10,964 bases of DNA from an uncultured Oscillospiraceae bacterium (GTDB lineage Bacteria > Bacillota > Clostridia > Oscillospirales > Ruminococcaceae): assembly GCA_900553955.1 (NCBI GenBank), contig USFO01000053.1:1-10964 (forward strand), in the 5' to 3' direction. Made by a program: the position numbers and the translations under genes. Under the pieces are notes generated by a model. That model worked only from the letters and a program-made list of their open reading frames with translations, searched no databases and was not told the DNA's origin. Numbering within the stretch: the first letter of the stretch is position 1; every line of letters starts with the position of its first letter. Of the stretch, positions 1 through 5,712 are shown piece after piece.

Positions 1-72
1 CTTTTTGAGTGTAAAAAGCAAAGATATTATGTGGGCATAAGCACTAAAGCTGTACAAGCTATCAAGCTATAA
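1..72 (+). CDS. Possible C-terminal tail of an upstream gene (partial)
   Basis: Frame 1 is open from the window edge and ends at TAA 70-72, giving 23 residues that end in ...GISTKAVQAIKL. The peptide looks ordinary in composition, and a long AT-rich gene-free stretch follows it, which fits the end of a gene entering from the left. A second frame is also open for 12 codons, so this is only suggestive. No domain can be assigned and no terminator is visible just after the stop. Confidence 0.3.
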   Translation, partial: LFECKKQRYYVGISTKAVQAIKL

Positions 73-475
73 TATATTGTGAATATTTTGTAAACAATGC
101 AAAATACATGTTGCACTTTTGCTATTTTAGGGTCTATATAATTGAAATGCTTTTGAAGCTATATGCAGTAAAATAGACATCATTCGTCATTATATACAAA
201 AATATTATAACTATTTTGTTAATTATACTAATTGAAAAATCATATAAGTGTTGTACAATGATTTTAGAAAAATGATTATATAAATGTGAAATATAATCAT
301 TGAGGTTTAATGTTTCCAATTTACCTTCTGGCATAGCAAACAGAAAGCAAGCATATTGCTTTAGAATAGTAAGCGCAGCCAAAACACAACACTTGTAAAA
401 AAAGATTTGAGGTGAGTCCAATGGGCTAAGAAAGTTTTCTTTTCATCTTACTATATGTGATGGGAGTGGGTCCTA
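73..475. other. AT-rich gene-free stretch upstream of the first lipoprotein
   Basis: About 400 bases with no convincing gene. A minus-strand frame at 134-421 is open for 95 codons, but it starts at TTG without a recognisable RBS and its product is a low-complexity Ile/Phe/Tyr-rich peptide, so I do not call it. The stretch is very AT-rich and has many TATAAT-like words. None is paired with a good -35 at standard spacing close to the gene at 476, so no promoter is named. Confidence 0.5.
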
Positions 476-1228
476 TTGAAAGCTTTACTAAAAATTTTAT
501 CTGTGTTTGTTTTCATCGCAGTTTTAGCATCATGCAGCATACCTCGCAGCGATGCTAATTCGCAAGTGAATGAAAGCAGCACTTCATCCGATTTGGCGCA
601 ATCATCCTCTGATTCCGACAGCAAGACAAGCTCCGAATATGAGAACTATTTTTCTCAAGAACATCCATACGAAGATTTGTCCTTGGTATCTGAAGAAAGC
701 AAACAAAATGCTGTCATCATTGAAGATAATGGTGATTTGGCGGTTGTTCCTTTCGACGATTTTAAGAACAAGAACTTCGACAACAAAACTGTTTTGTTCG
801 ACAAGGAAGCGGTTATCAATTATGATGTCGTAAACGACAAAATCTTTTTCGTCACTGCATCGAATGTCATATACGAAACCGATTTTCGTGGTGAAAACAC
901 CGACAAAATATTTGAATTTGAATCCAAAGATAATCCGAATGTCAAAAATTTCTTTGCAAACGATTCTTTGATTTGGTTCAGTTTAGAGCATACGGTCTAT
1001 CGGCTGTATGTTCCGGATAAAAAGCTGGATGAACTTTACACCAATGAAGATATGGTTTCATTTCAGCCGATATCGAATTATTCCATAAAATATTCTGTCT
1101 ATTCGCAGCAATATAAGGACTTTGTTGCTGCCGGAAACGACCCGGACGATGTGTTTTTCTCAGAGTGTGATTACTATGTGTTCAACTCACAAACGCGGGA
1201 ATCTACACCCGCCAGTCAATCTGACTAA
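476..1228 (+). CDS. Secreted lipoprotein, probably frameshifted near its C-terminal third
   Basis: A 250-residue reading frame starts at TTG, preceded by a purine-rich GGGAGTGGG about 6-10 bases upstream; the only nearby in-frame ATG (455) runs straight into TGA, so TTG 476 is the start. The N-terminus is a lipoprotein signal: Lys2, a hydrophobic core, and lipobox L17-A-S-C20. A Ser/Asp/Glu-rich linker (about 22-60) follows, as is common for surface lipoproteins of Gram-positives. The mature part has short strand-like segments such as NVIYETDFRGENTDKIFEF and TVYRLYVPDKKLDELY, which suggest a beta-propeller-like sensor or binding domain; that is inference, and I do not recognise the family. 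The frame ends at TAA 1226, but the sequence continues coherently in frame 1 to 1494, so the natural protein was probably about 340 residues. It is AT-rich compared with the lepA-tgt region. Confidence 0.75.
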   Translation: MKALLKILSVFVFIAVLASCSIPRSDANSQVNESSTSSDLAQSSSDSDSKTSSEYENYFSQEHPYEDLSLVSEESKQNAVIIEDNGDLAVVPFDDFKNKNFDNKTVLFDKEAVINYDVVNDKIFFVTASNVIYETDFRGENTDKIFEFESKDNPNVKNFFANDSLIWFSLEHTVYRLYVPDKKLDELYTNEDMVSFQPISNYSIKYSVYSQQYKDFVAAGNDPDDVFFSECDYYVFNSQTRESTPASQSD

Positions 1229-1494
1229 ACAAGTCCGATGATGATATATATTTCAATGCGGTTGATAGTTATGTTTACAATGAAAGTGGAGCTAAAACCA
1301 CGCAGGTGGATATTAACAGCTTGAATGCTGACTTCACACATTATACCGGTTATTGTCCTGTAACTATCAATGGTACTTCTGTGCCAACTTCTACTTACCC
1401 AATTGGTTCGTTTATCGGTGAATATTCCTATAAAGCCTGCACTCATCATACAACGACTAATGTTTCAAATTTGAAAGTGTACGATGGCAGATAA
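1225..1494 (+). pseudogene. Out-of-frame C-terminal part of the lipoprotein at 476
   Basis: From 1225 frame 1 is open for 89 codons to TAA 1492-1494, starting LNKSDDDIYFNAVDSYVYN and ending NLKVYDGR. It has no start codon with an RBS of its own (a GTG at 1306 lacks one) and directly continues the preceding lipoprotein. Frame 1 is blocked by TGA at 1222-1224 and frame 2 by TAA at 1226-1228, so the switch must fall within these few bases; loss of one base there would join the two. The middle (YTGYCPVTINGT, TYPIGSF, KACTHH) resembles, from memory, a segment found in clostridial surface proteins just ahead of a cysteine-containing domain. Here the gene stops before any such domain. A terminator 32 bases after the stop suggests that 1494 is the genuine end. 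Confidence 0.55.
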
Positions 1495-1525
1495 TTTATT
1501 CAGCAGTACAATCTTTAGGCAAGAA

Positions 1526-1552
1526 AATTCCTCCAAACGGAGGGATTTTTTT
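1526..1552 (+). terminator. Rho-independent terminator after the lipoprotein
   Basis: A nine-pair stem, AATTCCTCC (1526-1534) with GGAGGGATT (1539-1547), contains one G-T pair and an AAAC tetraloop, and runs into a tract of seven T (1546-1552). It lies 32 bases past the TAA at 1494. This is a textbook intrinsic terminator for the plus strand. Confidence 0.85.
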
Positions 1553-1634
1553 ATAACCGGCGGCGTGGGCGTTTTGTTTTCCTCTTTCATAGGGCTCATC
1601 TCCGTGCTCAAAAAATCGGTGCTCATGTCAAAAA

Positions 1635-1664
1635 CCGCGCGTGCTCAAAAAAAGAGGCGCGCGG
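1635..1664 (-). terminator. GC-rich hairpin terminator at the end of the lepA unit
   Basis: A perfect seven-pair stem, CCGCGCG (1635-1641) with CGCGCGG (1658-1664), is followed on the minus strand by a run of five T (1634-1630). It lies just past the stop of the membrane-protein gene at 1671. On the plus strand a six-T run (1667-1672) follows the stem as well, so it may work in both directions. The loop is long (16 bases). Confidence 0.6.
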
Positions 1665-1670
1665 GCTTTT

Positions 1671-2132
1671 TTATATGCGAAAGGGCTTGCCTTTTTCGTA
1701 GGTGATAATGGCATGGGTGCAAAGCAGCGAAAGTGCTCCGCAGACAAGCAGCACAAAGGTCAACACAAAATCGTAAAGCCTAAACAAGCTTATGTATGCG
1801 GAAATGCCGTAAAGCAGAGCGTCCGCCACAACATAGTAAGAGGCCGCGCCGCGTATGGGCGCACCGATTATAAGGCGGGAAAAATATGCGGCTGCGCTTG
1901 TGCTCGCCACAGCAGCAAGCAGGATAAACATTCCCGTAAGAAAAAGCTGCATAACGGCGTTTTCTCCGCTCCCTGTCAAAATATCAATAAGCTCCCCGAA
2001 GGTTGGGGCGTTGTCGTAACAGATTTTGAAATTAACTGCGGATATTACGCCGTAAATCACCGCGCCGACCTTTTCCTTTGCATAAGCCTCTTCGTTCTTT
2101 TTAGCTGCGGTTTCTTTTATTTCCTCGGACAT
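1671..2132 (-). CDS. Small multi-pass membrane protein of unknown function
   Basis: A 153-residue protein with ATG start and a good RBS (AAAGGGGA about 9 bases upstream on the minus strand). The N-terminus (1-20) is charged and Lys/Glu-rich (MSEEIKETAAKKNEEAYAKE), likely cytoplasmic. Hydrophobic segments are visible at about 22-37 (weak), 59-84, 98-117 and 121-144, giving three or four membrane spans. There are no catalytic motifs or conserved cysteines, and I do not recognise the family. It lies 49 bases downstream of lepA on the same strand with no terminator between them, so it is probably co-transcribed with lepA and ends at the hairpin at 1635-1664. Co-transcription is the only functional clue and does not prove a role in translation. 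Confidence 0.8.
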   Translation of the reverse strand: MSEEIKETAAKKNEEAYAKEKVGAVIYGVISAVNFKICYDNAPTFGELIDILTGSGENAVMQLFLTGMFILLAAVASTSAAAYFSRLIIGAPIRGAASYYVVADALLYGISAYISLFRLYDFVLTFVLLVCGALSLLCTHAIITYEKGKPFRI

Positions 2133-2181
2133 TCGCTATGTTCCCCTTTCATATAATTTGCGCGCCGGTTTTGCCTGCTTA

Positions 2182-3987
2182 TCAGTCGTCGTCAAGCTTG
2201 AGCACCGCCATGAACGCCTCCTTGGGAAGCTCGACGGAGCCTATGCGGCGCATTTTCTTCTTGCCTTCCTTCTGCTTTTCAAGAAGCTTCTTTTTACGGG
2301 TGATATCGCCGCCGTAGCACTTGGCAAGCACGTCCTTGCGGAGAGCCTTTACGGTTTCGCGGGCGATGATTTTTCCGCCTATGGCAGCCTGAACCGGCAC
2401 CTCGAAAAGCTGACGGTTTATGTTGTCGCGCAGGCGTTCCACCATTCTTCTGGCGCGGGGATAGGCGTTGTCGGCGAACACTATCATGGAGAGAGCGTCC
2501 ACCTGTTCGCCGTTGAGCAGAACGTCAAGCTTCACAAGCTTTCCGGGTTTGTAGCCGCAGGGCTCGTAGTCGAAGCTGGCATAGCCGCGGGTGCGGCTTT
2601 TCAGTGCGTCGAAGAAGTCGTAAATAATTTCGCCGAGAGGAAGCTCGTAGTGAAGCTCGGCACGGTCGGCTTCAAGATATTTCGTATCACGATAAATTCC
2701 CCGGCGCTGCTGACAGAGATCCATAATGCTGCCTATATACTGGGTGGGAGTGAATATGCTCGCCAAAACATAGGGCTCCTCGGAGGATTCTATGGTTGCC
2801 GGGTCGGGGTAGTTGGTGGGGTTGTCAAGCTCTATGGTGCTGCCGTCGGTAAGGTGGAGCTTGTACACAACGCTGGGGGCGGTGGTGATAAGGTCAAGGT
2901 TATATTCCCTTTCAAGGCGTTCCAAAATAACCTCCATGTGAAGCAGACCGAGGAAGCCGCAGCGGAAGCCGAAGCCCAGTGCGGCGGAGGTTTCCGGCTC
3001 GAAGCTGAGGGAGGCGTCGTTCAGGGTGAGCTTGTCGAGGGCGTCCCGCAGGTCGGGATATTTTGCGCCGTCAAGGGGATAAATTCCGGCGTAAACCATG
3101 GGGCGAACCTTCTTGTAGCCGGGAAGCGCCTCCGCGGCGGGGTTTTCCGCAAGAGTGACGGTGTCGCCCACGGAGGTATCAGCTACGGTTTTGATAGACG
3201 CGGTGATGTAGCCCACCTCCCCCGCCTTTATTTCGCCGGAGGGAACAAGGCGGGTTGCGCCCATGTAGCCGACCTCCACCACGTCGAACTCCGCTCCGGT
3301 GGACATCATGCGAATACGGTCGCCGCTTTTAAGGCTGCCGTCCATTACGCGAACGTAGACGATTACGCCGCGGTAGCTGTCGTAAATCGAGTCGAAAATC
3401 AGCGCTTTAAGCGGCGCGTTGTCGTCGCCCTTGGGAGCGGGCACGCCCGCGACAATCGCCTCAAGAACGGCGTGAACATTTTCGCCGGTTTTGGCGGAAA
3501 TGCGCGGCGCATCCAGCGCCGGAATACCGATGATGTCCTCGATTTCGTGGGCAACACGCTCCGGGTCGGCGGCGGGCAGGTCAATTTTGTTTATTACGGG
3601 AACGATTTCGAGGTCGTGGTCAACCGCAAGGTAGGCGTTCGCCAAGGTCTGTGCCTCAACCCCCTGGGAAGCGTCCACGATGAGCACCGCGCCCTCGCAG
3701 GCGGCAAGGGAGCGGGAAACCTCGTAGTTGAAGTCCACGTGTCCGGGGGTGTCGATGAGGTTAAAGATGTATTCCCTGCCGTCGTCGGCGTTATAGTGAA
3801 GGCGCACGGCGCGGGATTTGATGGTTATTCCGCGCTCCCGCTCAATGTCCATATTGTCGAGGAGCTGTTCCTCCATGTCGCGCGGCGCGACGGCGTTGGT
3901 GTTCTCCAGAATTCTGTCCGCAAGGGTGGATTTGCCGTGGTCGATGTGCGCGATTATACAAAAGTTTCTGATATTGTCCTGTGGCAA
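2182..3987 (-). CDS. lepA: Elongation factor 4 (LepA), translational GTPase
   Basis: A 601-residue protein, the usual length for LepA/EF-4, a GTPase related to EF-G that binds the ribosome and is thought to back-translocate stalled complexes or aid ribosome assembly. GTPase motifs in order: P-loop AHIDHGKST (13-21), switch I GITI (53-56), DTPGH (79-83), NKID (133-136) and SAKTG (164-168). The LepA-specific C-terminal domain is present, with YGGDITRKKKLLEKQKEGKK and an ending in LPKEAFMAVLKLD. The start is TTG at 3987, supported by AGGAGG nine bases upstream on the minus strand; the following PQDNIRNFCIIAH matches the family N-terminus. A sigma-A-type promoter lies at 4024-4052. It is GC-rich, like tgt, and appears intact. 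Confidence 0.97.
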   Translation of the reverse strand: MPQDNIRNFCIIAHIDHGKSTLADRILENTNAVAPRDMEEQLLDNMDIERERGITIKSRAVRLHYNADDGREYIFNLIDTPGHVDFNYEVSRSLAACEGAVLIVDASQGVEAQTLANAYLAVDHDLEIVPVINKIDLPAADPERVAHEIEDIIGIPALDAPRISAKTGENVHAVLEAIVAGVPAPKGDDNAPLKALIFDSIYDSYRGVIVYVRVMDGSLKSGDRIRMMSTGAEFDVVEVGYMGATRLVPSGEIKAGEVGYITASIKTVADTSVGDTVTLAENPAAEALPGYKKVRPMVYAGIYPLDGAKYPDLRDALDKLTLNDASLSFEPETSAALGFGFRCGFLGLLHMEVILERLEREYNLDLITTAPSVVYKLHLTDGSTIELDNPTNYPDPATIESSEEPYVLASIFTPTQYIGSIMDLCQQRRGIYRDTKYLEADRAELHYELPLGEIIYDFFDALKSRTRGYASFDYEPCGYKPGKLVKLDVLLNGEQVDALSMIVFADNAYPRARRMVERLRDNINRQLFEVPVQAAIGGKIIARETVKALRKDVLAKCYGGDITRKKKLLEKQKEGKKKMRRIGSVELPKEAFMAVLKLDDD

Positions 3988-4023
3988 GTTAAAATACCTC
4001 CTGTGTAAAATATACCATATTAC

Positions 4024-4052
4024 ATTGTAGCACCAAGGCGGGAGAATTACAA
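4024..4052 (-). promoter_or_regulatory. Predicted sigma-A promoter of lepA
   Basis: Reading the minus strand, TTGTAA (4052-4047) is followed by a 17-base spacer and TACAAT (4029-4024). The -10 matches the consensus at five of six positions, the -35 at four of six, and the spacing is ideal. It lies about 37 bases before the lepA start, leaving room for the AGGAGG site. Confidence 0.65.
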
Positions 4053-4085
4053 TTATTTTATTTATTTTTTAATACGAACTTATAT

Positions 4086-4121
4086 GAATGCGGAATGCGG
4101 AAATCGGAATGCGGAATAGCG
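4086..4121. repeat. Imperfect 7-bp tandem repeat (GAATGCG)
   Basis: Units in order are GAATGCG, GAATGCG, GAAATCG, GAATGCG and GAATAGCG, so three of five are exact and the last carries one extra base. It sits in the gap between the divergent lepA and tgt genes. A heptamer array of this kind can vary in copy number by slippage; here it lies upstream of both promoters. Confidence 0.75.
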
Positions 4122-4144
4122 CACAGAGGTGATGGGCGCGCTTA

Positions 4145-4224
4145 GCCTTCCCCTTGGGGAAGGTGGCATGGTGCGGCGTGCCGCCGCACCGTGACGGATG
4201 AGGGCCGCCCGCCTTTGGCGGGCG
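4145..4224. repeat. Intergenic repeat with three consecutive hairpins
   Basis: Three perfect stem-loops follow one another: CCTTCCCC/GGGGAAGG (4146-4163, TT loop), GGTGCGGCG/CGCCGCACC (4170-4190, TGC loop) and CGCCCGCC/GGCGGGCG (4206-4224, TTT loop). The linker GTGACGGATGAGGG (4191-4204) joins the second and third. None is followed by a T run, so these are not terminators. From memory, the first two hairpins plus the GTGACGGATGAGGG tag form a widespread intergenic repeat of Oscillospiraceae genomes, often with a variable middle stem. It may be an RNA-structured or recombination-prone element; its function is not known to me. Confidence 0.75.
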
Positions 4225-4278
4225 TAACTGAGGTACTCACTTTTGCAGATTCTGTGCTTTACAGCGGAGTCGCCTCTC

Positions 4279-4307
4279 TTGCAACAACCGCCAAAAAATG
4301 CTACACT
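4279..4307 (+). promoter_or_regulatory. Candidate promoter for the relict lipoprotein and tgt
   Basis: TTGCAA (4279-4284), a 17-base spacer, then TACACT (4302-4307), with an AT-rich stretch just downstream. Each hexamer matches consensus at four of six positions. It is the only reasonable plus-strand promoter found between the hairpin repeat and tgt. Confidence 0.4.
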
Positions 4308-4328
4308 TATATTATAAAGACCCGCTTG

Positions 4329-4418
4329 TTCGGAAAGGAGCGTGCTCAAAATGAAGCGTAAAATTTTATCCGTGCTCGGCGTGCTCATGGCGGTGATTTT
4401 GAGCACCGCAGGCGCGGC
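4329..4418 (+). repeat. Lipoprotein 5' cassette, copy A
   Basis: Near-identical in DNA to the sequences at 7641 and 8911, from TTCGGAAAGGAGCGTGCTC through the start codon and signal-peptide codons. It has one A fewer before the ATG. Identity falls off after GCGGTG at about 4395, although GAGCACCGC (4401-4409) is again shared with copy C. Confidence 0.85.
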
Positions 4419-4446
4419 GAAGCCTAAGCTGACACGAAAATGCTGA
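4351..4446 (+). pseudogene. Relict lipoprotein reduced to its signal peptide
   Basis: A 31-codon frame (MKRKILSVLGVLMAVILST..., ending AAKPKLTRKC) starts at ATG 4351 with RBS AAAGGAG and stops at TGA 4444. The first 15 residues equal those of the lipoproteins at 7661 and 8934, but there is no lipobox at the expected place and no mature domain. The simplest reading is a third lipoprotein gene whose body was deleted, leaving the translation start and signal sequence. Alternatively it is still translated as a short leader ahead of tgt, which begins 41 bases after its stop. Confidence 0.6.
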
Positions 4447-4486
4447 GAAAATCGTCAAAAAATATTCCCGAAAGGATATTTAATAT

Positions 4487-5617
4487 ATGTTTATACTAAA
4501 AGTAAAAGAGGGACGAGCAAGGCGAGGCGCCCTCGAAACGCCACACGGCGTTATTGAAACGCCGGTTTTTATGAGCGTGGGAACTGCGGCGGCAATCCGC
4601 GGGGGCTGTTCCACGGACGACCTTGTGGAGGTGGGCTCGCCGGTGGAGCTTTCCAACACCTACCACCTGCATATGCAGCCCGGAGAGGAGCTTATTGCGC
4701 GGCTGGGCGGTCTGCACAAATTTATGCACTGGGAACGCCCTATTCTGACGGACAGCGGCGGTTTTCAGGTGTTTTCCCTGCGAAATCTGCGTAAAATTAA
4801 GGAGGAGGGGGCGTATTTCACCTCGTACCTTGACGGGCGGCGCATTTTTATGGGGCCGGAGGAGTCCATGCAGATTCAGTGCGCCCTCGGCTCGGACATT
4901 GCTATGGCGTTCGACGAGTGCATAGAGAACCCTTCGCCGAGGGATTATGTGGAAAAATCCGTGGCGCGAACCACCCGCTGGCTGCGCCGCTGCAAGGATG
5001 AGCACGAGCGTCTGTGCTCACAGCCGGGCGCGGTGAACCCCGGTCAGCTTCTGTTCGGAATAAATCAGGGCGGCACCTATGACGACATTCGCGCGGAGCA
5101 CATGCGCGAAATTGCGGAGCTTAATCTTGACGGCTACGCCATCGGCGGGCTTTCCGTGGGGGAAAGCGCCGAGGAAATGTACCGCATAATAGACGCGGTG
5201 GAGCCGTTTATGCCCGCGGATAAGCCCCGCTACCTCATGGGCGTGGGCACGCCGCTGAACATACTTGAGGGCGTGTACCGCGGGGTGGATTTTTTCGACT
5301 GCGTGCTGCCCTTGCGTAACGCACAGCACGGGAATGTGTTCACATGGGGCGGAAAAATCCGCATACTGGCGGAAAAGTTCAAGTACGACCCCTCCCCTAT
5401 TGACGAGGGCTGCGGCTGCCCTGCCTGCCGCAGCTATTCAAAGGCGTACATCCGCCACCTGCTAAAGGCGGACGAGCGCCTTGGAATGCGGCTTTGCGTG
5501 CTGCACAACCTTTATTTTTACAACGAGCTGATGGCGAAAATCCGCGCGGAAATCGAGCGCGGAACCTTTACCGAATTTTACGGGCACTACCGCGAAATTT
5601 TGGATAAGCAGCTGTGA
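4487..5617 (+). CDS. tgt: Queuine/preQ1 tRNA-guanine transglycosylase (TGT)
   Basis: A 376-residue protein of normal TGT length. Bacterial TGT swaps guanine 34 of tRNAs with GUN anticodons for preQ1, the committed step of queuosine modification, in the cytoplasm. Visible motifs: N-terminal FMSVGTAAAIRG (28-39), SNTYHL (56-61), the substrate-binding loop LTDSGGFQVF with catalytic-site Asp89, FDEC (142-145), GYAIGGLSVGE (216-226) and the nucleophile region FFDCVLPLRNAQHG with Asp271. The zinc site is C309, C311, C314 and H340. The TPTR/RHG-like consensus after the nucleophile reads LPLRNAQHG here, a mild deviation. ATG start has AAAGGA about ten bases upstream. It is GC-rich (35 of 60 in 5161-5220). 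Its stop is immediately followed by the left 22-bp direct repeat. Confidence 0.96.
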   Translation: MFILKVKEGRARRGALETPHGVIETPVFMSVGTAAAIRGGCSTDDLVEVGSPVELSNTYHLHMQPGEELIARLGGLHKFMHWERPILTDSGGFQVFSLRNLRKIKEEGAYFTSYLDGRRIFMGPEESMQIQCALGSDIAMAFDECIENPSPRDYVEKSVARTTRWLRRCKDEHERLCSQPGAVNPGQLLFGINQGGTYDDIRAEHMREIAELNLDGYAIGGLSVGESAEEMYRIIDAVEPFMPADKPRYLMGVGTPLNILEGVYRGVDFFDCVLPLRNAQHGNVFTWGGKIRILAEKFKYDPSPIDEGCGCPACRSYSKAYIRHLLKADERLGMRLCVLHNLYFYNELMAKIRAEIERGTFTEFYGHYREILDKQL

Positions 5618-5639
5618 AGGTGTGCGTGGGAAAAGGACA
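5618..5639 (+). repeat. Left 22-bp direct repeat flanking the AT-rich gene
   Basis: The 22 bases begin AGGTGTGCGTGGG and end AAAAGGACA, and recur without mismatch at 7595-7616. This copy starts at the first base after the tgt stop codon. Confidence 0.9.
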
Positions 5640-5652
5640 GGTTTGCTGCGCT

Positions 5653-5665
5653 CTAATGTAATTAG
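5653..5665. promoter_or_regulatory. Small palindrome upstream of the alpha-CTD/sigma-4 gene
   Basis: CTAAT (5653-5657) and ATTAG (5661-5665) form a perfect inverted repeat around GTA, 48 bases before the start codon. It could be an operator for autoregulation by the DNA-binding protein downstream. Five-base arms in AT-rich DNA can arise by chance. Confidence 0.25.
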
Positions 5666-5712
5666 TACGTTGTGCTTTCAATAAAAAATGGATTTATACA
5701 AAGGAGAAAGTA

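Noticed and set aside
409..419. An 11-base word GAGGTGAGTCC shared with the minus strand near 10883-10893
   Set aside because: Matches of 11 bases are expected many times by chance in a window of this size on two strands, and the contexts differ.
134..421. A 95-codon minus-strand open frame in the AT-rich left region
   Set aside because: TTG start without RBS, low-complexity hydrophobic peptide and no continuation; open frames of this size are not decisive evidence by themselves.
2158..4008. A 616-codon plus-strand open frame opposite lepA
   Set aside because: It is the antisense shadow of lepA in GC-rich DNA; lepA has all family motifs, a strong RBS and a promoter, while the opposite frame gives a His/Val/Gly-rich product without a domain.
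4146..4224. GC-rich hairpins upstream of tgt read as terminators or a riboswitch
   Set aside because: No T run follows any of the stems, and there is no expression platform next to the tgt start; preQ1-type conserved bases were not found.
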